Assembly (NCBI RefSeq): GCF_001423185.1
Contig: NZ_LMOB01000001.1
Location: forward strand, 1,347,889 to 1,411,888
Direction of reading: 5' to 3'
Source: Plantibacter sp. Leaf314
GTDB taxonomy: Bacteria > Actinomycetota > Actinomycetes > Actinomycetales > Microbacteriaceae
DNA length: 64,000 bases
The stretch's first letter is position 1. Each line of letters begins with the position of its first letter. Shown in pieces: positions 8,744-16,747 of this stretch. The notes under the pieces are model-generated. The model did not search any database. It saw only the letters and a list, made by a program, of their open reading frames with translations, and was not told the origin of the DNA. A program made the translations under genes and the position numbers.

Positions 8744-9618
8744 GCGTCGGTCCTTCCGGCGGCGCCTGTGGACGTCCGCTCCTGTTCGAGCATGGTGGCA
8801 CGGGCGGCCTCCCAGCTCGGGTCGATCGTGGGCACGGCGGCGAGCAGGGTCTTCGTGTACTCGTCCTGCGGGTCGTCGAAGATCGCTTCGCGACTCCCCT
8901 GCTCGACCACCCGGCCCCGGTGCATCACGGCGACGTCGTGGGCGATCTGCCGCACCACGGCGAGGTCGTGGGCGATGAAGAGGTAGCTGAGTCCGCGTTC
9001 GGCCTGCAGGTCGCGGAGCAGGTCGATGATGCGCGCCTGCACCGAGACGTCGAGCGCCGAGACCGCCTCGTCGCAGATGACGAGCTTCGGGGAGACGGCG
9101 AGCGCGCGGGCGATCCCGATGCGCTGGGCCTGCCCGCCGGAGAACTGCCGGGGGTAGCGCTGGAGGTGGTCGGGGTTGAGGCCGACCCGGTCGAGGAGGT
9201 CCCGCACGAGGGCGCGTTTGCCCTGCTTCGGGGTGATGCCCTGGTAGTCGAGTGGCGCCGAGACGATCCGTTCGACCGTGTGCCGCGGGTTCAGCGAGGA
9301 GAACGGGTCCTGGAAGACGACCTGCACCTTGGTGCGGAACGCGGCGAGCGCCGGCCCCTTGGCCGTGGTGACGTCCTCACCGTCGAAGGTGATGGTGCCG
9401 GCGGTCGGCTCGATGAGTTTGGCGATCATGCGGGCGGTCGTGGACTTGCCGCTGCCCGATTCGCCGACGATGCCGAGCGTCTCGCCGGAGCGCACCGAGA
9501 ACGCGACGTCGTCCACGGCACGGAACCGGGTCGTCCGTGCGCGGATCGCTCCGTCGCCCTTCGTCGTGAAGTCCTTCGTGAGCCCCTCGGCGCGGAGGAG
9601 CACCCCGGTGTCGTTCAT
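8740..9618 (-). CDS. Peptide ABC transporter ATP-binding protein (DppF/OppF-like)
   Basis: A 292-residue ABC ATPase: Walker [11 protein letters not shown]-loop [11 protein letters not shown], signature [15 protein letters not shown], Walker [14 protein letters not shown], switch histidine in [10 protein letters not shown]. The SSLNPR and C-terminal extension are typical of the oligopeptide/dipeptide subfamily, second ATPase. It energises the importer formed by the four genes upstream. It overlaps the preceding ATPase gene by four bases. Confidence 0.92.
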   Translation of the reverse strand: MNDTGVLLRAEGLTKDFTTKGDGAIRARTTRFRAVDDVAFSVRSGETLGIVGESGSGKSTTARMIAKLIEPTAGTITFDGEDVTTAKGPALAAFRTKVQVVFQDPFSSLNPRHTVERIVSAPLDYQGITPKQGKRALVRDLLDRVGLNPDHLQRYPRQFSGGQAQRIGIARALAVSPKLVICDEAVSALDVSVQARIIDLLRDLQAERGLSYLFIAHDLAVVRQIAHDVAVMHRGRVVEQGSREAIFDDPQDEYTKTLLAAVPTIDPSWEAARATMLEQERTSTGAAGRTDA

Positions 9619-10496
9619 GCTCGTGCCTCTCCGGTGGTGGTGGTCCTCGCGGGCCGTTCGGTGAACGCGTCGTCGATCCGCGGGAGGGCGTCGAGGAGGG
9701 CGCGGGTGTACGGCTCCCTGGGGTGCGAGAAGATCTCCTCCGCACTGCCCGTCTCGACGGGGTCGCCGCCACGCATGACGAGCACGTCGTCGGCGACCTG
9801 GCTGACCACCGCGAGGTCGTGGGTGATGAAGATCATCCCGGCGCCGGTCTCACGTTGCAGCTCCGAGAGCAGCTCGAGGATCTGGGCCTGGACCGTGACG
9901 TCGAGCGCGGTCGTCGGCTCGTCGGCGATGAGGAGGTCGGGTTCCAGACACAGCGCCATCGCGATCATGATGCGTTGCCGCATGCCGCCGGAGAACTGGT
10001 GCGGGTAGTGGTCGACGCGTCTGGCGGCGTCGGCGATGCGCACCCGTTCGAGCGCGTCGATCGTGACGGCTCTGGCGGCCTTCCGCGATCCCCCGCGGTG
10101 CGCGCGGTACGCCTCCTCGATCTGCAGCCCGACCGTGTAGTACGGATTGAGCGAGGAGAGCGGGTCCTGGAAGACCATCGCGATCCGGTCGCCGCGCACG
10201 CGACGCATCTCGCGGTCGCTCCGCCCGACGAGCTCGTGGCCGCTCAGCCGGACGCTGCCGGTCGTCCGGCCACCGCTCGGGAGCAGGCCCATGATGGCGA
10301 GCGACGTCATCGACTTGCCGGAGCCGGACTCGCCCACGATGCCGAGCGTCTGCCCGTGTTGGACGGAGAACGACGCCTTCCGCACCACGTCGACGTCGCC
10401 GGCCGTGGTGGGGAAGGTGACCGTGAGGTCGTCGACCTCGAGGAGCGACGCCCCGGGGACGGGCAGGGAGATGGTCCTGGTGACGGTGGGGCTCAT
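9615..10496 (-). CDS. Peptide ABC transporter ATP-binding protein (DppD/OppD-like)
   Basis: A 293-residue ABC ATPase starting at ATG 10496 ([10 protein letters not shown]), with a 4-base overlap with the permease stop. The frame is open much further upstream but that stretch is antiparallel noise within the permease gene. Walker [19 protein letters not shown], signature [15 protein letters not shown] and Walker [14 protein letters not shown] are all present. It pairs with the DppF-like protein to form the heterodimeric motor of a family-5 peptide importer. Confidence 0.92.
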   Translation of the reverse strand: MSPTVTRTISLPVPGASLLEVDDLTVTFPTTAGDVDVVRKASFSVQHGQTLGIVGESGSGKSMTSLAIMGLLPSGGRTTGSVRLSGHELVGRSDREMRRVRGDRIAMVFQDPLSSLNPYYTVGLQIEEAYRAHRGGSRKAARAVTIDALERVRIADAARRVDHYPHQFSGGMRQRIMIAMALCLEPDLLIADEPTTALDVTVQAQILELLSELQRETGAGMIFITHDLAVVSQVADDVLVMRGGDPVETGSAEEIFSHPREPYTRALLDALPRIDDAFTERPARTTTTGEARA

Positions 10497-11488
10497 GCGC
10501 TCTTCACTCTCACTCTCGGGTCGAGGACCGTGTACACGACGTCGACCACCACGTTGCCGATGACGACGAAGAACGCCGCCAGCAGGGTGACGCCCATGAT
10601 CACGGGCTGGTCGTTCTTGGCGATCGAGTCGGCGGCCAACTTGCCGACGCCGTTCAGGCCGAAGACCGTCTCCGTGATGAGCGCACCGCCGAGGAGTCCG
10701 GCGAAGTCCATGCCGAACAGGGTGACGACGGGGGTGAGCGCCGGTCGCAGGGCGTGGCGGCGCAGGATGAGCGGCGCTGGCAGGCCCTTCGCGCGGGCGG
10801 TCCGCATGAAGTTCTCGCCGAGCGTGTCGATGACGTTGGCGCGGACGAGCCTCGCGTACATCGACGCGTAGCCCAGGGCGAGCACGATCCACGGCATCAG
10901 GTAGTTCTGGAACCAGCGCACGGGGTCCTCGGCGAACGGGACCGCCTGCGGGAACGGCAGGATCTGCAGTTGCACCACGAGGACGTACTGCAGCAGGAGC
11001 GCGAGGAAGTAGTTCGGCAGGCTGATGCCGGCGAGGGCAACCATCATCGCCCCGCGGTCCCAGCCGGTGCCCTGCTTGACCGCGCTGAGCAGGCCGCCGC
11101 TGACGCCGACGAGCAGCCACAGCACCGCGGCGCCGACGGCGACGGTCACGGTCACGGGGAAGCGTGCGACGATCATGTCCATGACCGACTCGTTGGTCTG
11201 GAAGCTGAAGCCGAGGCACGGTGCCGCGCAGGAGACCGCAGAGGCCCCTTCGCCGTAGCTCCGGCCCATGACGAGCCCGCGGAGGAACTCGAGGTACTGC
11301 TGCCAGAACGGCTGGTCCAGCCCGAGCTGCGCACGGATCTGGTCGATCCGGTCGGGCGTGCAGGTCTTGCCGCAGATCTGCACCGCCGGGTCCGGCGAGA
11401 GCAGGAAGAAGATCATGTAGGTGAAGAGGCTGATGAGGAGGAGGATGCCGATCGCCGAGGCGATGCGACGCAGCAGGTAGAGGGTCAT
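10493..11488 (-). CDS. Peptide ABC transporter permease (DppB/OppB-like)
   Basis: A 331-residue inner-membrane permease. The start ATG at 11488 (MTLYLLRRIASAIGI) gives the characteristic first membrane helix and overlaps the upstream permease stop by four bases. About six hydrophobic segments are visible, with the family EAA loop GLPAPLILRRHALRPALTPV. The large periplasm-facing loop after helix 1 contains two cysteines (ICGKTC) and two more further on (SCAAPC), unusual for the family and possibly disulphide-forming. Confidence 0.9.
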   Translation of the reverse strand: MTLYLLRRIASAIGILLLISLFTYMIFFLLSPDPAVQICGKTCTPDRIDQIRAQLGLDQPFWQQYLEFLRGLVMGRSYGEGASAVSCAAPCLGFSFQTNESVMDMIVARFPVTVTVAVGAAVLWLLVGVSGGLLSAVKQGTGWDRGAMMVALAGISLPNYFLALLLQYVLVVQLQILPFPQAVPFAEDPVRWFQNYLMPWIVLALGYASMYARLVRANVIDTLGENFMRTARAKGLPAPLILRRHALRPALTPVVTLFGMDFAGLLGGALITETVFGLNGVGKLAADSIAKNDQPVIMGVTLLAAFFVVIGNVVVDVVYTVLDPRVRVKSA

Positions 11489-12444
11489 GAGGCGGCGTCT
11501 CCCGAGTCGAGGGCCTTGCGCAGGTGGTCGCCGAGCACGGTGAACGACAGCACGGTGAGGAACAGGAAGGTGCCGGGGATGAGGAAGTACATCGGGTCGA
11601 CCGCGTACCAGCCGACCGCGCTGGCGATCATCTGGCCCCAGCTCGGCGTGGGCGGCGTGACGCCGACGCCGAGGAACGACAGGCCGGCCTCCGTGCCGAT
11701 GAAGCCCGGCACGGCGAGCGTGGCCAGGACGATGATGGTGCCGCGGAGGTTCGGCAGGATCTCGCGGAACACGATGCGGATGCCCCCGGCGCCCGAGGCG
11801 CGCGCCGACTCGACGAACTCGCTCGTCCGCAAGGACATCGCCTGACCGCGCACGACGCGGGCGGTGTACGGCCAACCGAAGATGCTCAGCACCACGACGA
11901 GGAGGACCGGCCGGTTGCCCGCCGGCAGTGCCGACAGGAGCGCGATCATGAAGATGAGCGACGGGAACGCCATGAGGAAGTCCATGACGCGGGAGACGAC
12001 CTGGTCGACCCACCCGCCGTAGAAGCCGGCGAGCATGCCGAGCACGACGCCGAGCACGGTCGTGACGATCGTCGCCGAGACGGCGATCGACAGCGACACC
12101 TGCGCACCGAAGGCGATGCGCGCGAAGATGTCGCGTCCGTTCCCGGGTTCGACCCCGAACCAGTGCTCGCCGGAGATCCCGCCGAGCGCACCGATCGGCA
12201 CGCCGCCGAGGTCGGAGTCCACCGCCGACTTGTCGAAGGTGTACGGACCCCAGCCGCTGATCGCGGTGATCAGCGGGGCGAGGATCGCGAGCAGCACGAC
12301 GAGCACGATGAAGGTGACGCTGAGCAGCACCGGGGGGCTCTTGCGGAGGGTGGCGATCACCCGCCGCGCGGGGGTGGGCGCACCGGCCGGCGCACCCACC
12401 TCCTCGGCGACGGTGGTCAGCTCACTGGGAACGGACGACGACAT
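11485..12444 (-). CDS. Peptide ABC transporter permease (DppC/OppC-like)
   Basis: A 319-residue permease with the N-terminal OppC_N region (RKSPPVLLSVTFIVLVVLLA) and five further hydrophobic segments. The EAA loop is visible around ARASGAGGIRIVFREILPN. It follows the substrate-binding protein gene by 21 bases and overlaps the DppB-like gene by four bases. It forms the channel with the DppB-like subunit. Confidence 0.92.
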   Translation of the reverse strand: MSSSVPSELTTVAEEVGAPAGAPTPARRVIATLRKSPPVLLSVTFIVLVVLLAILAPLITAISGWGPYTFDKSAVDSDLGGVPIGALGGISGEHWFGVEPGNGRDIFARIAFGAQVSLSIAVSATIVTTVLGVVLGMLAGFYGGWVDQVVSRVMDFLMAFPSLIFMIALLSALPAGNRPVLLVVVLSIFGWPYTARVVRGQAMSLRTSEFVESARASGAGGIRIVFREILPNLRGTIIVLATLAVPGFIGTEAGLSFLGVGVTPPTPSWGQMIASAVGWYAVDPMYFLIPGTFLFLTVLSFTVLGDHLRKALDSGDAAS

Positions 12445-12465
12445 CTGCGGCTACCGGCCTTCCGA

Positions 12466-14160
12466 CTACTCGCCGGCCGAGGACAGGCCGACGGACACGT
12501 AGTCGATACCGCCGGAGTAGCCGGCGTGGGAGTACGCACCGGCGACGTTGGCGCCGACGACCATGACGGTCTTCTCGAAGAGCAGCGGCACGGTCGGGAC
12601 GAGCTGCTGGATCTGCTCGTCGAGCGCACCCCACGCGGCGTTCGCCTCATCGGTGTCGGTCATCGCGCGGATCTCGGCGATGCGCTGGTTGACGGCCGGG
12701 TCGTTCAGCTGGGCGATGTTGGAGTTGCCCTTCGGGAAGATCTGCGAACCGTCGAAGAGCGGCGGCAGGAAGGTCGAGCCGGAGGCCCAGTCCGGGCACC
12801 AACCGGTGATGGCGGCGTCGTTCTGCTGCGACGTCGTTCCGATGACCTCGTAGTAGGTCGAGGTGTCGATGAGGTTGAAGTTCACCGTGATGCCCGCCTT
12901 CGCGAGCGCCTGCTGCACCGCCTCGGCCTGCGCCTGCATCTTGGGCTGGCTGCGGATGTCGAGGGTGAAGGAGAAGCCGTCGGGGAGGCCCGCCTCGGCG
13001 AGGAGTTCCTTGGCCTTCTCCGGGTCGCCGGCGTTGTCCTTGCTCGGGTAGAGGTCGAAGTCGGTCTGACCGGCGACGGTCGGCGGCAGCATGGTGGTCG
13101 CGATGTCCGCGAGCTGCGAACCGCCCGAGGCGTCCTTCACCGACTCGCGGTCGATGGCGTAGGCGATGGCCTGGCGGACGAGCGGGTTGTCCATGTTGGG
13201 CTTCGTGGTGTTCAGGCCCATGTACGTGGTGCAGCCCTGGAGGCCGGAGATGGTGCGCGCCTTCAGCGCGGGCGTCTGGATCCGGGAGATGGAGGCCGCC
13301 TGCACGGATCCGGCGATGGCGTTGGCGTCGTCACCCTGGCCGGCGATCATGCGCTCGTCGATGGTCGAGGCGTCGAGGCCGAAGGTGAAGTCGAAGCCGT
13401 CCGGGTAGGCCTTGCGGACGTCGTCCGTCTTCGCGTCCCACTCGTCGTTGCGGACGAGCTTCAGCTGCGAACCGCGCTCGTAGCTCTCGACCTTGTACGG
13501 GCCGGAGGAGATCGGCATCTTGTCGAGGCTCGTCGTCGTCACCCGCTCGGTGTCGGCCGGGAACGGGACGAAGCTGTTCTGTCCGACGACGCTCGCGAAG
13601 TCGGCGAAGGGCTCCTTGAGGCTGAAGACGATGGTCTTGTCGTCCGGCGTCTGGATGGACGGCAGGTCACCGGTGATGTACGGACCCTCGTACGTGTCCG
13701 CGCCGGCGATGGTGAGGCGGGCGTAGGGCGACCCGACGGCGATGGCCGGGTCGAAGGAGCGCTCGACGCCGAACTTGACGTCTGCGCTCGTGATGGGGGT
13801 GCCGTCCTCGAACTTGAGGTCGTCCTTCAGCGTGAAGGTCCACTGGAGGCCGTCGTCGCTCACGGTGCCGAGGTCGGTCGCGAGGTCGGGGACCATCTCG
13901 GTGCCTTTGGCCCCTTCGCCCGTGGACTGCGTCGTCAACGTGCGGTAGATGAGGCGGTAGAAGTTGTTCACGCCACCGTCGAAGCCCTGGACCGGGTCGA
14001 GGTGGGAGAAGTCCGCGTTCAGGAGGACGTCGACGGTGCCTCCCTTGACCGGGGTGCTGGAGGGGCCCTCACCCGCCGAGCCCGAGCCCGCGGAGGTACA
14101 CCCCGCGAGGAGGAGGACGGCCGCCGCCGCGAGGGCGGGGATGGAGAATCGTTGCTTCAT
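12466..14160 (-). CDS. Family-5 ABC substrate-binding lipoprotein
   Basis: A 564-residue SBP_bac_5 protein. The signal peptide ends in the lipobox LLLAGC with C21 as the lipidation site, followed by a Ser/Gly linker, so the protein is anchored outside the membrane. The family core is recognisable in WTFTLKDDLKFEDGTPITSADVKFGVERSF. Family members bind di/oligopeptides, nickel or glycoconjugates. Here the downstream proline peptidases and the upstream GH127 gene suggest hydroxyproline-rich peptides, possibly still arabinosylated. The specificity is inference. Confidence 0.92.
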   Translation of the reverse strand: MKQRFSIPALAAAAVLLLAGCTSAGSGSAGEGPSSTPVKGGTVDVLLNADFSHLDPVQGFDGGVNNFYRLIYRTLTTQSTGEGAKGTEMVPDLATDLGTVSDDGLQWTFTLKDDLKFEDGTPITSADVKFGVERSFDPAIAVGSPYARLTIAGADTYEGPYITGDLPSIQTPDDKTIVFSLKEPFADFASVVGQNSFVPFPADTERVTTTSLDKMPISSGPYKVESYERGSQLKLVRNDEWDAKTDDVRKAYPDGFDFTFGLDASTIDERMIAGQGDDANAIAGSVQAASISRIQTPALKARTISGLQGCTTYMGLNTTKPNMDNPLVRQAIAYAIDRESVKDASGGSQLADIATTMLPPTVAGQTDFDLYPSKDNAGDPEKAKELLAEAGLPDGFSFTLDIRSQPKMQAQAEAVQQALAKAGITVNFNLIDTSTYYEVIGTTSQQNDAAITGWCPDWASGSTFLPPLFDGSQIFPKGNSNIAQLNDPAVNQRIAEIRAMTDTDEANAAWGALDEQIQQLVPTVPLLFEKTVMVVGANVAGAYSHAGYSGGIDYVSVGLSSAGE

Positions 14161-14242
14161 GACGCTCTGCTTTCGTGTGGATCGGGCGGATGCCCGCGGA
14201 TGGAGAGGGTGGAGCGGTGCGAGGGGAACGGGTCGAGGAAGG

Positions 14243-16249
14243 TCAGCGAGTGCGGAACCACACGCGCATGGCGCCGGGTCCGCGGTTGCCCCAGAGGGCG
14301 TAGGGGATGAGGGTCGCGGTGGTCTCGCGCATCGGCTCGGCGGGCGGTGGTGTCGCTCCAGCGGGCGTCGAGCCGCCGCCGGTCAGCGCCGGGTAGAGCA
14401 CGGCCGGTGCCGGGGCGTCCGCCATGGCCGGGAGGAGGAGCGCGACGGCGTCGATGCGCTCGGTCTCGAGGATGCGGCGGTGCTCGACGACGGCGCGATC
14501 GGCGTCCGCCGGTAAGAGGCGGAGCAGGTCGAGGTCGGTCGTGCCGTCCTCCTGCTCGGCGCAGTAGACGACCGGTCCGCGCGCGAACGCCAGTGATCCG
14601 CGGAGGGCGTCGACCGAGGGGTGCGCGCCGTGCGCCCGGACCGGCATCGGGAGGTCGAGTTCGACCCGCTCCCCCGCCGTCCATCGGCGGGTGAGGCGGA
14701 TCCAGCCGTCGACCGGTCGGGCGTCCACGGACTCACCGGCGACACGGACGGTGGCGTCCGTCGCCCAGCCGGGCACCCGCAGGGCGAGCTCGACCTCGGC
14801 GGTGTCGGCGGCGTCGACCGTGACGACGACCGAGCCGTCCCACGGGTACGCGGTGTCGACCGTGCAGCTGAAGCGCTCGGTCTCGATGGTCGCCGCGGTG
14901 TACTGGGCGAGCTCGATCCCCACCGGGGTGACCACGGCGAGGTGGTCCTGGAGCTCGGCGGTCCAGCGCACGATGTTCGGCGGGCAGCACGGGCAGCCGA
15001 ACCAGCTGCGACGGAGCAGTCCGCCGTCGGGCTCCGCCCCGGAACGCTGGAGGTGGTCGGGTCGACGCTGGAGCGGGTTGTCGTAGAAGAAGGCCGTACC
15101 GTCGGCCGAGAGTCCGGCGGCGTAGGCGTTGTAGAGGACGGTCTCGAAGGTGTCGAGCACGGCTGCCGAACCCGTCGCGAGGTACATCCGCCAGGACCAC
15201 TGCATGACCGCGATGGCGGCGCAGGTCTCGCTGTACGAGCGCTCGGAGGGGAGCTCGTACCGGTCGCCGATCGCCTCGTCGGAGTGGCGACTCCCGAGCC
15301 CGCCGGTGAAGTAGAGCTTCGTCTCGACCATGTCGTCCCAGAGACGCTGCAGGGCTGCGAGGAGGCCGTCGTCGCCCTGTTCGAGCGCGACGTCCGCGGC
15401 GCCGGCGGCCAGGTAGGCCATCCGGACGGCGTGGCCGGTCACGGAGTCCAGCTCGCGGAGCGGCGCCGAGTCCTGGAAGTACTCCGCCGGGAAGACCCGG
15501 AGTTCGACGGTGCCGTGGCCGCGACGGTCCACGAAGGCGGACGCCAACTCGAGGTAGGACCGCTCGCCCGTCTCACGGAACAGCTCGACGAGCGCCATCT
15601 CCACCTCGGGGTGCCCGCACACCTGTGGGTCGCCGTCCGGTCCGAACCGTCGGACGGCGAGATCGGCGAACGCCCGCGCGACGTCCAGCAGACGCCCGTC
15701 GCCGAGCCTCCGCTGTGCGGCCACGGCTGCCTGGATGAGGTGGCCGAGGTTGTAGAGCTCGTGCCCCCAGGCCAGGTCCTCCCAGGGCTCCTTGTCGATC
15801 TCGGGCGCCTGGAAGTAGGAGTTCAGGTAGCCGTCCTCTCGTTGGGCGGCCTGGATGACGGCGACGGCCTCCTCGTAGAAGTCGCGGACCGTTCGGGTGA
15901 CCTCGTCATCGCCGTCGTCCTCGGCGAGCAGGTAGGCGAGCCCCTCGAGGGTCTTGAACACGTCGGTGTCGAGGAACGGGTAGCGGCCCCGGAAGGCACC
16001 CGTCGCGTCCTCGGGATCGGCGACCCTGGCGAGGTTGTCGAGGTTGCCGGCGAGTCGGAGCTGCTCGATCGCGTGCGGCGCGGTCGCCCGGCGGTTCCGC
16101 CGCTGCCACGCGCCGAGTTCACCCTCGCCCAACCGGACCCGTCCGGCGGCCACGGGAACACGGTGTCCGGCGACGGGGTGGACGGCACCTGCCTCGCGAT
16201 CCGCGCGCACGGCGGCGCTCGCTGTTCGGGCGTCTTCATCGAAGCTCAT
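14243..16249 (-). CDS. GH127 beta-L-arabinofuranosidase (HypBA1-like)
   Basis: A 668-residue glycoside hydrolase. The GH127 zinc/cysteine site is intact: E341 and C343 in SYSETCAAIAV, and C421-C422 in GCPCCPPNIVRW, matching Glu338, Cys340, Cys417 (nucleophile) and Cys418 of Bifidobacterium longum HypBA1. That enzyme releases L-arabinose from beta-L-arabinofuranosides linked to hydroxyproline in plant extensins. The start at 16249 (MSFDEDARTAS) has GAAAGG upstream; an in-frame ATG at 16315 lies upstream of the putative operators. No signal peptide is present, so it should act in the cytoplasm on imported substrate. It is the first gene of the locus, 82 bases before the substrate-binding protein gene. 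Confidence 0.9.
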   Translation of the reverse strand: MSFDEDARTASAAVRADREAGAVHPVAGHRVPVAAGRVRLGEGELGAWQRRNRRATAPHAIEQLRLAGNLDNLARVADPEDATGAFRGRYPFLDTDVFKTLEGLAYLLAEDDGDDEVTRTVRDFYEEAVAVIQAAQREDGYLNSYFQAPEIDKEPWEDLAWGHELYNLGHLIQAAVAAQRRLGDGRLLDVARAFADLAVRRFGPDGDPQVCGHPEVEMALVELFRETGERSYLELASAFVDRRGHGTVELRVFPAEYFQDSAPLRELDSVTGHAVRMAYLAAGAADVALEQGDDGLLAALQRLWDDMVETKLYFTGGLGSRHSDEAIGDRYELPSERSYSETCAAIAVMQWSWRMYLATGSAAVLDTFETVLYNAYAAGLSADGTAFFYDNPLQRRPDHLQRSGAEPDGGLLRRSWFGCPCCPPNIVRWTAELQDHLAVVTPVGIELAQYTAATIETERFSCTVDTAYPWDGSVVVTVDAADTAEVELALRVPGWATDATVRVAGESVDARPVDGWIRLTRRWTAGERVELDLPMPVRAHGAHPSVDALRGSLAFARGPVVYCAEQEDGTTDLDLLRLLPADADRAVVEHRRILETERIDAVALLLPAMADAPAPAVLYPALTGGGSTPAGATPPPAEPMRETTATLIPYALWGNRGPGAMRVWFRTR

Positions 16250-16265
16250 GGGCGACAGGCCTTTC

Positions 16266-16286
16266 TGTACCGTGTGACACAGTACA
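16266..16286. promoter_or_regulatory. Palindromic operator overlapping the GH127 leader
   Basis: A 21-base imperfect palindrome, TGTAC-N-GTGT-N-ACAC-N-GTACA, with 18 of 21 positions symmetric. It lies 17-37 bases upstream of the GH127 start codon. Its core on the minus strand, TGTGTCACAC, equals the core of the palindrome at 5152-5166. It probably binds the same GntR regulator and would block transcription or early elongation. Confidence 0.6.
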
Positions 16287-16306
16287 CCGATACCGGTTTG
16301 TGGTGG

Positions 16307-16319
16307 GTGACACATTACT
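16307..16319 (-). promoter_or_regulatory. Second TGTGTCAC site upstream of the GH127 gene
   Basis: Reads AGTAATGTGTCAC on the minus strand, identical over 13 bases to 5149-5161. The right half-site is degenerate (CCCACC instead of ACACATT). It lies about 20 bases from the palindrome at 16266-16286, roughly two helical turns, so two regulator dimers could bind side by side. The TAATGT within it could also be part of a -10 element. Confidence 0.55.
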
Positions 16320-16747
16320 CACTCGCTCCGGCGGACTGTCAAGCGCCGACGACCGATCCCAGGAGACGGAAACACCGCCGTAACGCAGGCCACTCAGCGA
16401 GTGCGGAGCCTCATGCGCTAGGGTTGAACCACTTGCGTTCGATCGCACCATCCGGTGCGGGGTTCGCTTGCGTCGTAGAACGCTCCCTCTCTCCCCTACA
16501 TGGCATCCCAGCGGTGCATGCCAGGGTCGATGACACTTCATACGGCGAACGGATGCGCGACCCTGCGCCTTCGCCACCTCCCACCAGCGACGACGCCGAC
16601 GGAAGCACGCCGTATCACCCATGCGAGAACTCGCGTGAGCGATGCAGCCCGTGAGGAATCACGACGGCCGTGCCCGCCACTGCAGCACTTGTGCGCCCGG
16701 CAGCCGTCATCGAAGCTCGTGGCCGTGCCTGAAAGAGACACACACCC
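16320..16747 (+). other. 428-base gene-free region: long leader of the DEAD-box helicase gene
   Basis: No convincing coding sequence. A short in-frame-looking stretch at 16500-16751 has no ribosome binding site and runs into the helicase start. The region separates the divergent GH127 and helicase promoters. A promoter near 16425-16440 (TAGGGTTGAACC) is possible, which would leave a 5' leader of about 300 bases. Long leaders are typical of cold-induced RNA helicase genes and often carry autoregulation. The helicase start itself is preceded by GAAAGAGACACACACCC. Confidence 0.4.

Noticed and set aside
11524..14310. Plus-strand open frame of 928 codons opposite the permease and substrate-binding protein genes
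   Set aside because: Low-complexity Arg/Glu/Gly/Asp composition and exact antisense to genes with intact family motifs.
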